DNA from: Ketobacter sp. MCCC 1A13808
Lineage (GTDB): Bacteria > Pseudomonadota > Gammaproteobacteria > Pseudomonadales > Ketobacteraceae
Length of the DNA stretch: 64,000 bases
NCBI RefSeq assembly: GCF_009746715.1
Contig: NZ_VRKW01000005.1
Location: 124,001-188,000, forward strand
Direction: 5' to 3'
Numbering within the stretch: the stretch's first letter is position 1; every line of letters starts with the position of its first letter. Under the pieces are notes generated by a model. That model was given only the letters and a program-made list of their open reading frames with translations, was not told where the DNA came from and searched no databases. Below, piece after piece: positions 37,087 through 48,336 of this stretch. Both the position numbers and the translations under genes were made by a program.

Positions 37087-37983
37087 GTGAAATTGAAACT
37101 GAACGCGTTACTAGTGCTATCAGGGCTTGCATCCATTGCAGTTTTGATTCTGCTCAGAATAAACAACGTCCCGCTGTATTTGTCTGCGCTGGTATTGGCC
37201 TCTTATTTTCTCTGGATCCTTACCTGTGGCTTGCGATCCGTTGAGGTTGTGCCCTTCGACCCTAACGTCAATCCAGGGCAAGAATCCTTTCTGAGTGTGG
37301 ACAGGCCCGAACTTGACTATTTCGAGCGACTGACAACCAGCTTGTTGCATAATTGGTCACTATTTAAAGCTGACTATGCTTATTGCGAAGCCACAATAAA
37401 AAGCGGCAGTAAGACGGTGGAGCAGGCTATGGATATGGCCACCAACACGGGGTTGCTGGCAATTAACTCGATGTTTGAAGCGGCCAAAACCGGTGATATC
37501 GGGAAAGGCTTTGTAACGGTCTCGCAAGATCTGGTCGCGATTAGCAAGCGTTCTGCGCAGGATATAGAAAAGCTGAAAAACATAGTATCCAGGCTGGGTA
37601 ACAAATTGGATTCCTGCCATTTGGCAGTGGCTCAGCCAATAGAAGACTATCGGCTTGATCCTGACTGCTTTCCTTTAGCGAGTATGGAAGACCTGCTATT
37701 GGATATCCGCATCGGCCAGAAAGATCTGACCGATTTGGCGGAACGGCACCGGCGCAATCCGAAGTTGGATGTCCGTTGGTTGCAACTGGGGGATGCTGTT
37801 CGAAGATTGCTCAACGAGTTGACCAATGCACTTTACCAATTGGAAGTCAGGTTGGAAGATGTGTTGACAGACATGCGTTTGGTGCGTTTATCTGGCACAC
37901 TTGACAGCGAACAGGTCAGTGAAATTAATGGACGGGTGGAAGGAAAAAGGGCGATGGTGGATCATTCAGAAAAAATTATGTAG
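37087..37983 (+). CDS. Membrane-anchored protein with a partial methyl-accepting chemotaxis signalling domain
   Basis: The 298-residue protein starts with GTG at 37087. Two hydrophobic segments (LNALLVLSGLASIAVLILL and YLSALVLASYFLWILTCGL) form an N-terminal hairpin anchor. Residues about 115-160 read NTGLLAINSMFEAAKTGDIG, then KGFVTVSQDLVAISKRSAQD, clearly related to the MCP signalling tip (consensus QTNLLALNAAIEAARAGE and GFAVVA-EVR-LA-RS). There is no periplasmic sensor, no HAMP and no long methylation helices. The C-terminal third is helical without a recognised family. It sits between fliJ and hsbA and may be a flagellum-linked signalling adaptor; function unknown. Confidence 0.75.
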   Translation: MKLKLNALLVLSGLASIAVLILLRINNVPLYLSALVLASYFLWILTCGLRSVEVVPFDPNVNPGQESFLSVDRPELDYFERLTTSLLHNWSLFKADYAYCEATIKSGSKTVEQAMDMATNTGLLAINSMFEAAKTGDIGKGFVTVSQDLVAISKRSAQDIEKLKNIVSRLGNKLDSCHLAVAQPIEDYRLDPDCFPLASMEDLLLDIRIGQKDLTDLAERHRRNPKLDVRWLQLGDAVRRLLNELTNALYQLEVRLEDVLTDMRLVRLSGTLDSEQVSEINGRVEGKRAMVDHSEKIM

Positions 37984-38091
37984 TAAATTAGTTTGCATAG
38001 GAAAAATAGACTATGCTCTTAATTATTGGACGATTTTTACGGCCCTGTCACGGGGTGTAGTTTTTAGCAACCGCTTCTTGAGGTGTAGATA

Positions 38092-38394
38092 ATGGCTATA
38101 TGGTCTACTGAAGCATCCTCGGGTGAACTGACGATAAAGATTCAAGGGCGTTTCGATTTTAGTGCTCATCAGGAATTTCGAGACGCTTATGAAAAAGTAT
38201 CAGAGGATCCCAAAGGTTATATAGTGGACATGAAAGAGACCACTTATCTTGATAGTTCGGCATTAGGTATGTTGCTGCTATTAAGAGACCACGCCGGGGG
38301 AGATAACTCCAGTATTGAAATTGTAAACTGCAACCCGGATGTTAAGAAAATTCTTACCATATCCAATTTTGAACAGTTGTTTACAATTCGTTAG
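38092..38394 (+). CDS. hsbA: HsbA-like STAS-domain anti-anti-sigma factor
   Basis: The 100-residue STAS protein has the phosphorylatable serine site in TTYLDSSALGMLLLLRDHAG. In Pseudomonas, HsbA is phosphorylated and dephosphorylated by HsbR and controls FlgM and thereby FliA, as well as a diguanylate cyclase. The name is given because the next two genes encode the matching HsbR- and HptB-type proteins in the same order. A hairpin lies between this gene and hsbR. Confidence 0.82.
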   Translation: MAIWSTEASSGELTIKIQGRFDFSAHQEFRDAYEKVSEDPKGYIVDMKETTYLDSSALGMLLLLRDHAGGDNSSIEIVNCNPDVKKILTISNFEQLFTIR

Positions 38395-38408
38395 TGTTTC
38401 AACCAACA

Positions 38409-38431
38409 CACCCACCCTCCCGGTGGGTGTA
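38409..38431 (+). promoter_or_regulatory. Intercistronic hairpin between hsbA and hsbR
   Basis: ACACCCACC (38409-38417) and GGTGGGTGT (38423-38431) form a perfect 9-bp stem with a 5-base loop. No T-run follows, and the hsbR ATG is 10 bases downstream. It may set the ratio of HsbA to HsbR by protecting the upstream message or limiting ribosome entry. Confidence 0.6.
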
Positions 38432-38441
38432 GTGTGAGTCT

Positions 38442-40187
38442 ATGGGTAATGGTAGCTCGATAATAGAAGCAGGGTTGGCTCAAGACGAAGTACTTCGCAT
38501 TCTGATTGCCGATGATAACGATTCTGATCGGCTGATATTACAAACCATTGTGCGCAAGGAAGGGCACCGGGTTTATACCGCCCGTGATGGCCAGGAAGCC
38601 ATCGATATTTTCAAAGAAGAGTCCCCGGACCTGGTTTTGCTTGATGCGTTAATGCCGAATGTTGACGGATTTGAAGCTGCCCGCACTATCAAGGAATTAT
38701 CGGGCGACAACCTGGTTCCGATCATATTTCTTACTTCCCTTCGTGATGCAACATCCCTGGCCGATTGTCTGGCAGCCGGGGGGTTGGATTTCCTCAGCAA
38801 ACCCTACAACCGCATTATTCTGCAAGCCAAAATCAAGGCCTTCGCCAGTATGCGACGCTTGCATGAAACGGTCCAAAAACAGCGCGACGAAATATCCCTG
38901 CACAACGACCGCTTAATACATGAGCAGGAAGTAGCAAAACAGGTGTTCGATAATATCGCCCACCCCGGCTGTATTAATGCGCCGAATATCAAATATCTAT
39001 TGTCTCCGATGGCGGTGTTTAACGGGGATCTGGTGTTGGCATCCCGTAAACCTTCAGGTGGCATGTATGTGTTTCTCGGTGATTTTACCGGCCATGGATT
39101 ACCGGCTGCTATTGGTGCCATGCCGGTATCCGAAATTTTCTATGGTATGGCACAAAAGGGCTTCTCGCTGCAGGACATCCTGCGTGAAATTAATAAGAAG
39201 CTAAAACGCATTTTGCCGGTCGGTGTTTTTTGTTGTGCCTGTATGGTTGATCTGAGTTTCCGCAAGCGTTCCGCTGAAATCTGGGTGGGCGGTTTGCCGG
39301 ACATCCTGATTTACCGCAAGGAAATGCACAAGGTTGAAAACATATCCTCCCGTCACTTGCCTTTGGGCGTGGTCGACAACGACCGTTTTAAAACCGACAG
39401 CACACTGATTCAGCTTACGAAAGGCGATCGTATTATGCTGTGGTCAGACGGAATTATTGAAGCCTCCAACATGGAAGGGGAAATGTTCGGCGAAGAGCGG
39501 GTAATGGAAGTGATCCTAAGTACAGACGATCCTGACAAAATATTCAGCAATATTGAAAAAGCGGTTGAGCATCACGCGGGCCGCGGCGAACAGGATGATG
39601 ATTACACCATGGTTGAAGTTATCATGGTAAACGAAGAGGATATGGGGGATTACTTCGGCGAAGGAGGGGTCTCCTATATGGCGGGTGGGCCCAAGGACTG
39701 GAGTATGACTTATGAGTTGCGGCCTCAGACCCTTCGTGAGTTCAACCCATTGCCATTAATAACGCATTTGTTAATGGAAGTGCCCGGACTGAGACCCCAT
39801 AGCGGAAAAATTTATACCATATTGTCTGAGCTTTATTCCAACGCGCTGGAGCATGGGGTATTGAATCTCCATTCGGAATTGAAAGCGTCTGCCGATGGGT
39901 TTGCCCGCTATTATCTGGAACGAACAGAAAAGTTAGCCAGCCTGGACGCAGGGTTTGTAAGGTTTAAAATAGATCACCTACCGGTAAAAGATGGTGGAGT
40001 TCTAACGATTGTGGTAGAAGATACAGGCCCTGGATTTGACTTTAAACAGAACGATACCGCACAGCATCGCACGGAAGGGTACAGTGGACGGGGAATCCCG
40101 CTGATCAATACCATGTGTCGCTCTGTCCGTTATTTAGGTGAAGGCAATCAGGTTGAAGTTGTATTTGACTGGCATGTTGATGTGTAA
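38442..40187 (+). CDS. hsbR: HsbR-like response regulator with PP2C phosphatase and kinase domains
   Basis: The 581-residue protein has three domains. A receiver (about 18-135) has IADDNDSDRLIL, the phosphoacceptor Asp in LVLLDALMPNVDG and the Lys in SKPYN. A SpoIIE/PP2C-type phosphatase (about 180-400) has FLGDFTGHGLPAAIGAMP, LWSDGIIEAS and EQDDDYTMVEV. A C-terminal HATPase/anti-sigma kinase (about 430-580) has ELYSNALEHGVL, VEDTGPGFDF and GRGIPLINTM. In Pseudomonas, HsbR receives phosphate from HptB and switches between dephosphorylating and phosphorylating HsbA. The three-domain order and neighbours match that system. Confidence 0.9.
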   Translation: MGNGSSIIEAGLAQDEVLRILIADDNDSDRLILQTIVRKEGHRVYTARDGQEAIDIFKEESPDLVLLDALMPNVDGFEAARTIKELSGDNLVPIIFLTSLRDATSLADCLAAGGLDFLSKPYNRIILQAKIKAFASMRRLHETVQKQRDEISLHNDRLIHEQEVAKQVFDNIAHPGCINAPNIKYLLSPMAVFNGDLVLASRKPSGGMYVFLGDFTGHGLPAAIGAMPVSEIFYGMAQKGFSLQDILREINKKLKRILPVGVFCCACMVDLSFRKRSAEIWVGGLPDILIYRKEMHKVENISSRHLPLGVVDNDRFKTDSTLIQLTKGDRIMLWSDGIIEASNMEGEMFGEERVMEVILSTDDPDKIFSNIEKAVEHHAGRGEQDDDYTMVEVIMVNEEDMGDYFGEGGVSYMAGGPKDWSMTYELRPQTLREFNPLPLITHLLMEVPGLRPHSGKIYTILSELYSNALEHGVLNLHSELKASADGFARYYLERTEKLASLDAGFVRFKIDHLPVKDGGVLTIVVEDTGPGFDFKQNDTAQHRTEGYSGRGIPLINTMCRSVRYLGEGNQVEVVFDWHVDV

Positions 40188-40202
40188 AAGGGGGTAAGGA
40201 TT

Positions 40203-40547
40203 ATGACGAATCCGGAAGATCATTTGGATGTTGCCGCATTGCAAGATTTAAAAGAAATCATGGAAAGTGAATATGAAACACTGGTGAATACTTTTATAGC
40301 CGACACTCAAAGCAAGCTGGTTGAATTAGAAGAGGTGATTCAACAACAGGATCCGGAAAATTTGCGTAAGATCGCGCACAGTCTGAAAGGGTCGTCCTCC
40401 AACGTGTGTGCACTAAAGCTTTCCGAGTTTGCCCGTCAGCTCGAGAGTATGGGCAAAGAGGGGGAAATGGCCAGTTCCGATACGCTGCTCTCCCAGCTCA
40501 AAGTGGAGTTTGCGGAAGTCTCCAAAATTCTTATAAACAGTATGTGA
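40203..40547 (+). CDS. hptB: HptB-like histidine phosphotransfer protein
   Basis: The 114-residue four-helix protein has the phosphorylated histidine in RKIAHSLKGSSSN, the Hpt signature, with LVNTFIADTQSKLVELEE before and LSEFARQLESMG after. It closes the hsbA-hsbR-hptB set. In Pseudomonas, HptB takes phosphate from several hybrid kinases; none of those is in this window. A terminator follows. Confidence 0.9.
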   Translation: MTNPEDHLDVAALQDLKEIMESEYETLVNTFIADTQSKLVELEEVIQQQDPENLRKIAHSLKGSSSNVCALKLSEFARQLESMGKEGEMASSDTLLSQLKVEFAEVSKILINSM

Positions 40548-40563
40548 TCCACTCTGTTTAGTG

Positions 40564-40593
40564 AACGCTGAACCTGGTCCGGATCAGCGTTTT
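40564..40593 (+). terminator. Terminator after hptB
   Basis: AACGCTGA (40564-40571) and TCAGCGTT (40584-40591) form an 8-bp stem with a 12-base loop, followed by TT. It marks the end of the flagellar locus and faces a reverse-strand gene. Confidence 0.65.
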
Positions 40594-40618
40594 CCGAATG
40601 CCAAAGCACGCTAACCTT

Positions 40619-41134
40619 CTATAAAAACACTTTGAAATTGTCTTCCTCACCTTCGTAGTGAGCCTCTTCGTGCTTCTGATGCATGAGCTGTCTAAACGTC
40701 TTCTCCTCGTTAATGTCGTAGGTGTCCAACATAAGCAGGGTCTCACCCTGGTCCAGGGCATCGTGAAAACGTGCGATATGGTGATTGTCCATCGACATGC
40801 CGATAAACGCGCCTGCCCATGTACCCAGACAGGTGAAAAACACACACAAAACTAAAAATACAACAAAGGAAATCGACTGAGCCAAATCGGTCGTCATTAA
40901 ATAAAAGCCCAGAATGATGCCAAGCCCTAAACCGATAATCGCGCCGTAGGTGCCGCTGTGGGAAATGTCTTTTTCGTCCAGTATGCCGGTATTGTGTACT
41001 TTTGCTGACGTTAAGCCTGACACATCGCGACTCATAAAGTGCAGTTGCCCGGAATCGATTCCGGCCATTTTCAGGTCGTCCGTAATGGTTTTTGCGGGTG
41101 CGGTGCCCTGGAACAGATAGTACAAACGTTTCAT
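40619..41134 (-). CDS. Small membrane protein, DUF1269-like
   Basis: The 171-residue protein has a soluble N terminus (MKRLYYLFQGTAPAKTITDDLKMAG), two glycine-rich membrane segments (TYGAIIGLGLGIILGFYL and FVVFLVLCVFFTCLGTWAGAF), then a soluble C terminus with HHIARFHDALDQGETLLML. This pattern, a ferredoxin-like cytosolic fold around a glycine-rich membrane hairpin, is seen in DUF1269-type proteins of unknown function. It is monocistronic. No link to the flagellar genes is evident. Confidence 0.7.
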   Translation of the reverse strand: MKRLYYLFQGTAPAKTITDDLKMAGIDSGQLHFMSRDVSGLTSAKVHNTGILDEKDISHSGTYGAIIGLGLGIILGFYLMTTDLAQSISFVVFLVLCVFFTCLGTWAGAFIGMSMDNHHIARFHDALDQGETLLMLDTYDINEEKTFRQLMHQKHEEAHYEGEEDNFKVFL

Positions 41135-41259
41135 ACGAATCCTCCCTTAGAATCCATTCTTGTTTGAGAAAAGGTCGTTTACAAACTCTAATAACTATCA
41201 GACAAAAAGCCGGGCTTGTGTAATGATGTTTTCTTCCATGCAGTTTATTTTTATAACGC

Positions 41260-41736
41260 TCAGCGATGAAAACCGTGACACTTTTTGAATTTTTTTCCGT
41301 TTCCGCACCAACAGGGTTCGTTTCTTGCCGGTAAGGACTCGGGCTGACGGCTGCCATCCACGTAAAACCAGGTATCTTTTTCTTTAACGAATTCAGAACA
41401 CTCATGAATTTGTCCCGCCCGACCGGCCTGCAGGAAGCGAGCGATAAACTCGACCCTTCCTGAGCTGTCGACGGGTTGGCCCAGTTCCTGCCTAAGAATG
41501 GTCAGTCCCAGCCAGTCGGTGTCAATGAAGCTGTGCCGAAGTTGCTCGGCATCGTCATGCCGACGTTTTGACGGGTGCAATGTCTGGATTAGATACTCGG
41601 CAGATTGTTTAACAAATGCACAGTAGCGGGAGCGCATCAATTGACCGGCGGTCTCCGCTTTTCGGGTGCCCGAGAGCAGTGGTGCGCAACAAGTTAAATA
41701 GGGTTGCCCCGATAGGCACGGGCATTGTTCATCCAT
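41260..41736 (-). CDS. ychJ: YchJ-family protein with SEC-C zinc motifs
   Basis: The 158-residue protein has Cys-rich motifs at both ends: CPCLSGQPYLTCC at the start and EPCWCGNGKKFKKCHG at the end, the SEC-C-type zinc-binding signature. The middle (RSRYCAFVKQSAEYLIQTLHP, WLGLTILRQELG, EFIARFLQAG) is the NTF2-like YchJ core. It probably binds zinc; biological role not established. It stands alone on the reverse strand. Confidence 0.9.
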   Translation of the reverse strand: MDEQCPCLSGQPYLTCCAPLLSGTRKAETAGQLMRSRYCAFVKQSAEYLIQTLHPSKRRHDDAEQLRHSFIDTDWLGLTILRQELGQPVDSSGRVEFIARFLQAGRAGQIHECSEFVKEKDTWFYVDGSRQPESLPARNEPCWCGNGKKFKKCHGFHR

Positions 41737-41931
41737 GTTGGCTGTTACCTTTTAAATATGTGAGTATGGGAATGTCTTTCGCTAGTCGTAGTCCAGTGTT
41801 GCTGACGGCCGTTCGTGACTTTGTAGTCAATATGCCGAAATGGACGAATACAGGCTCTCGATTGACAGATTTCTTGTGATACAGCTAAAAAACTTGCCAA
41901 AACCAGCCGGAATCGGCAACATGCCAAGCAC

Positions 41932-41951
41932 TTTCAAACTATCGTTTGAAA
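41932..41951. promoter_or_regulatory. PsrA-like operator before fadBA
   Basis: TTTCAAAC (41932-41939), TATC, GTTTGAAA (41944-41951) is a perfect 8-base inverted repeat. Its core CAAAC-N4-GTTTG matches the (C/G)AAAC-N2-4-GTTT(G/C) site of PsrA, the fatty-acid-responsive TetR repressor of fadBA in Pseudomonas. It ends 50 bases before fadB. Confidence 0.8.
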
Positions 41952-42001
41952 TCAAGCGAAATTGAATTTCTTGTCGTTAACCCAGTGCGGGAGAAACGTT
42001 A

Positions 42002-45351
<3,350 letters not shown>

Positions 45352-45375
45352 TCCGGGACGGAACTCCGTCTCATT

Positions 45376-45421
45376 AAAGCGTCGGGCAGTGGCGGATTTT
45401 CGTCTCTCCCGGCGCTTTTTT
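45376..45421 (+). terminator. Terminator after fadA
   Basis: AAAGCGTCGGG (45376-45386) pairs with CCCGGCGCTTT (45408-45418, one G-T pair) over a 21-base loop, ending in six T (45416-45421). Confidence 0.82.
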
Positions 45422-45494
45422 GTTTATTACGTTTATAGAATAAGCAAAAGTTCATATAATCGGCGCCCGAACTGACAATAAAACGTGATCGATA

Positions 45495-46151
45495 ATGAAA
45501 GGCCGCCATTTTACCCCACAAGATGCCGAACTCCTGGAAGCCATTCTCCAGAATCGTCGTGATATCCGTGGCAATCGCTTCCACTCGAAACCTATCTCCG
45601 ATCCGGACCTGGAACGCATCCTGTTAGCTGGTATTCATGCGCCCTCTGTCGGCTTCTCTCAGCCCTGGGAGTTTGTGCTTGTGACCGACCGGCAAACCCG
45701 ACAGAAAGTGAAAAACAGCTTTGACAGCGAGAATAGTAAAGCTTCTGAGCACTTTTCAGGCGAGCGACAAAGCAATTATCAAGAATTGAAGTTAGAAGGT
45801 ATTCTTGAATCCCCCCTGAACATTGCCGTGTTTTATCGTCCGTCCGGGGGCGCTGTACTGGGTCAAACCGCCATGGAAGAAGTGGGTCGTTACAGTGTGG
45901 TATGCGCCATCCAGAATATGTGGTTGATGTCCCGTAGCCTGAATATAGGAATGGGCTGGGTCAGCATACTTAATCCGGACGCGGTGCGAGAAATACTATC
46001 GGTTCCGCAGGACCGCGAGTTAGTGGGCTATTTATGCCTCGGTTATGTGGATGAGTTCTATAGTCAACCGGAGCTGGAACGTTTGCAGTGGGAAAAGCGT
46101 AAAAGCCTGCAATCCGTCGTTTACTCCGAACAATTTCCTTCCTCGCCATAA
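45495..46151 (+). CDS. bluB: BluB, 5,6-dimethylbenzimidazole synthase
   Basis: BluB breaks down reduced FMN with oxygen to give 5,6-dimethylbenzimidazole, the lower ligand of vitamin B12. The 218-residue flavoprotein of the nitroreductase fold has AILQNRRDIRGNRFH, HAPSVGFSQPWEFVLV and LNIGMGWVSILNPDAVREIL, the BluB hallmarks that separate it from ordinary nitroreductases. It lies alone here; no other cobalamin gene and no B12 riboswitch is visible nearby. A misassigned nitroreductase is possible but less likely. Confidence 0.87.
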   Translation: MKGRHFTPQDAELLEAILQNRRDIRGNRFHSKPISDPDLERILLAGIHAPSVGFSQPWEFVLVTDRQTRQKVKNSFDSENSKASEHFSGERQSNYQELKLEGILESPLNIAVFYRPSGGAVLGQTAMEEVGRYSVVCAIQNMWLMSRSLNIGMGWVSILNPDAVREILSVPQDRELVGYLCLGYVDEFYSQPELERLQWEKRKSLQSVVYSEQFPSSP

Positions 46152-46220
46152 TCTGTAATTACCCCTTATACTGCTAAGGTCTGTTGATGCTCGTCGCGAA
46201 ACAAAAATTAAGGGTTTTTT

Positions 46221-46604
46221 ATGAATACCGAAAAAGTGCTATTTGCTTTTTTCATCTTGTTGGCAGCAACGCTGAATTTCGGCTTTTTTCTGGGGGAGAT
46301 TAACGACCCGGATCATCACAATGTCTTCGAGCTGTTTGCGGCACTGGTAATCAGTTTGATCGCTACGGTTATGAAGTTTGGTGATCGCACACACATGGGC
46401 GCCGTGCTGTTGGCGACCAGTCTTGTGGCCGATCTTCAGCTGATCGTCGCGGCCATCCTCTGGGGTTACGCTACGAATGTACACGATGCCGGTCTGAATG
46501 ATGAGTTGACCGCCAGCGTGGTTTCCATGTCTGGAGGCGCCCTTTTGGCGAACATAACATCGGTAGTGTTGTTGGTGGTTGAAACCGTCCTGGTTCGTCG
46601 TTGA
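46221..46604 (+). CDS. Small membrane protein next to a K+ channel (DUF6394-like)
   Basis: The 127-residue protein has three or four membrane segments (VLFAFFILLAATLNFGFFLG, LFAALVISLIATVMKFG, VLLATSLVADLQLIVAAIL, LANITSVVLLVVETVLV). It ends 16 bases before the channel gene, so they are surely co-expressed. It resembles small conserved membrane proteins found beside K+-channel genes. A partner or regulatory role for the channel is inferred from position only. Confidence 0.75.
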   Translation: MNTEKVLFAFFILLAATLNFGFFLGEINDPDHHNVFELFAALVISLIATVMKFGDRTHMGAVLLATSLVADLQLIVAAILWGYATNVHDAGLNDELTASVVSMSGGALLANITSVVLLVVETVLVRR

Positions 46605-46620
46605 TCGGGGCGGAACAGGT

Positions 46621-48321
46621 ATGAACTATGTAGCCTATTTGATTTTAAGGCGGTTACGAGCGCCTTTAATCACCATAATCGTGATCTATTCGGTGTCTGT
46701 TCTCGGGTACGTACTCATACCCGGAAAAGACCCTTCTGGTCACCTTTATCACATGAACTTTTTTGAAGCGTTCTATTTTGTCAGCTACATGGGCTCTACC
46801 ATTGGATTTGGAGAGTTGCCCTACGAGTTCACAGCACTGCAGCGGTTCTGGACACTAATTTGTATTTATAGCACCGTTATCGGATGGATTTACAGTATCG
46901 GCGCGGTGATCGCTATTTTACGTGATCAGACCTTCGGCAGCTTATTAAAACGGGGTCGTTTTAAGTCCTGGGTGGAACGTACCAGAGGGCCTTTTTACCT
47001 GGTTTGCGGATATGGCCTGACTGGCAGGGCCGTGGTCGCAGGTCTGGCTCGTCGCGGTGTGCAGACCGTCGTAATCGAGATTGATCAATCCCGTGTGGAT
47101 ACCCTGGAGCTGGACAATCATCCGTTTGATATCCCCATCTTGTGTGGTGATGCCAGTGACCCGGATGTGTTACGGGATGCCGGTATTGACCACAGCAACT
47201 GTATCGGAACCCTATGCCTGACCAATGAAGATCATGTCAATCTATACATTGCTTTGGCAAGCAAATTACTGAATCCCTCACGTCTGGTATTGAGCCGGGT
47301 CGCCTCCCGCGAATACGCCGGTAATCTATCGTCTTTTGGCACCGATCATGTAGTTGATCCTTTTGAAACCTTCGCAGAATATCTCACTAATGCGGTGGTC
47401 TATCCTTACCGGCAGCTGGTTTACAATTGGCTAATCAGTCCCAAGCATCGGTCACTGCGCACCTTGATGAAACCAGAAAAAGGGCGTTGGATTATTTGTG
47501 GTTACGGGCGTTTGGGGCAGGCTATCCAGAAACGGTTTGAAAATAAAGGCCTGGAAACTGTAATCATAGAACCGGAGCCGGAAGCCCGCAACATTCATGA
47601 AGATTACCGCGTAGTGAAAGGTCTGGGCACTGAGGCTCCGACTCTACTGGAAGCCGGCATACACAACGCGGTAGGTATCGTTGCCGGTACGGCAGATGAC
47701 GCTAACAATTTGTCGATTGTGCTTACCGCCAGGGAATTAAAGTCATCATTGAAGTTAGTGGCACGCCAAAACCGCAATTCGAATACACCGGTTTTCTCTG
47801 CGGCGAAAGTAGACATGATTATGGATCCCAATATGATTATAGCGCAACGTATTATGGCGCTGTTGAAATCACCGTTATTGGTGCGTTTTTTTGAAGAGAT
47901 CCAGACAAAAAATGAAGCCTGGTGTGAGCAGTTGGTGCAAAAGTTCGATGAGTTGGTTCAGGACAAGCCACTGGAGGCCTGGACTATGTCGGTAACCAAA
48001 GACGATATGACCGCAATCTACGATGTGTTACGCATGGATCAAAAAGTACCGGTTTCGGCCTTGTTTGCACACCCTCAAGATAGCGCGGTTACCCTGTGCG
48101 GAATGCCGTTGATGATATTGCGTAACGACCAGGTTCACCTGTTGCCGGAAGATCACTTTTTATTAAGAATTGAAGACAAGGTATTGTTCTGCGGCCTGCC
48201 GCGAGTAGAGAGACAAATGCAATGGGCTGCATTTAACCGGAATGTGCTAAGGTATGTACTTAGCGGTAGTGCTGAAGACAGCGGCTTGCTTTGGCAGCGA
48301 TTGTTCCGCAAAAAAGCCTGA
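46621..48321 (+). CDS. Two-RCK-domain potassium channel protein
   Basis: From ATG 46621 the protein has 566 residues; the frame is open from 46579 but that part overlaps the previous gene. The N-terminal channel part has two membrane helices around the filter SYMGSTIGFGELPYEF, where TIGFGE replaces the usual TVGYGD. Two RCK/TrkA-N nucleotide-binding domains follow: FYLVCGYGLTGRAVVAGLAR (about 135) and WIICGYGRLGQAIQKRF (about 290), each with an acidic residue ending the second strand. It is a ligand-gated K+ or mixed-cation channel with tandem RCK domains. Confidence 0.88.
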   Translation: MNYVAYLILRRLRAPLITIIVIYSVSVLGYVLIPGKDPSGHLYHMNFFEAFYFVSYMGSTIGFGELPYEFTALQRFWTLICIYSTVIGWIYSIGAVIAILRDQTFGSLLKRGRFKSWVERTRGPFYLVCGYGLTGRAVVAGLARRGVQTVVIEIDQSRVDTLELDNHPFDIPILCGDASDPDVLRDAGIDHSNCIGTLCLTNEDHVNLYIALASKLLNPSRLVLSRVASREYAGNLSSFGTDHVVDPFETFAEYLTNAVVYPYRQLVYNWLISPKHRSLRTLMKPEKGRWIICGYGRLGQAIQKRFENKGLETVIIEPEPEARNIHEDYRVVKGLGTEAPTLLEAGIHNAVGIVAGTADDANNLSIVLTARELKSSLKLVARQNRNSNTPVFSAAKVDMIMDPNMIIAQRIMALLKSPLLVRFFEEIQTKNEAWCEQLVQKFDELVQDKPLEAWTMSVTKDDMTAIYDVLRMDQKVPVSALFAHPQDSAVTLCGMPLMILRNDQVHLLPEDHFLLRIEDKVLFCGLPRVERQMQWAAFNRNVLRYVLSGSAEDSGLLWQRLFRKKA

Positions 48322-48336
48322 TTTCGGAGGTACTGT

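Noticed and set aside
40743-41405. 220-codon reverse-strand open frame spanning two genes
   Set aside because: It overlaps both the membrane protein and ychJ in other frames and has no coherent domain.
45352-45494. Cobalamin riboswitch before bluB
   Set aside because: The interval is only 143 bases, mostly the fadA terminator, and shows no B12-box-like sequence.
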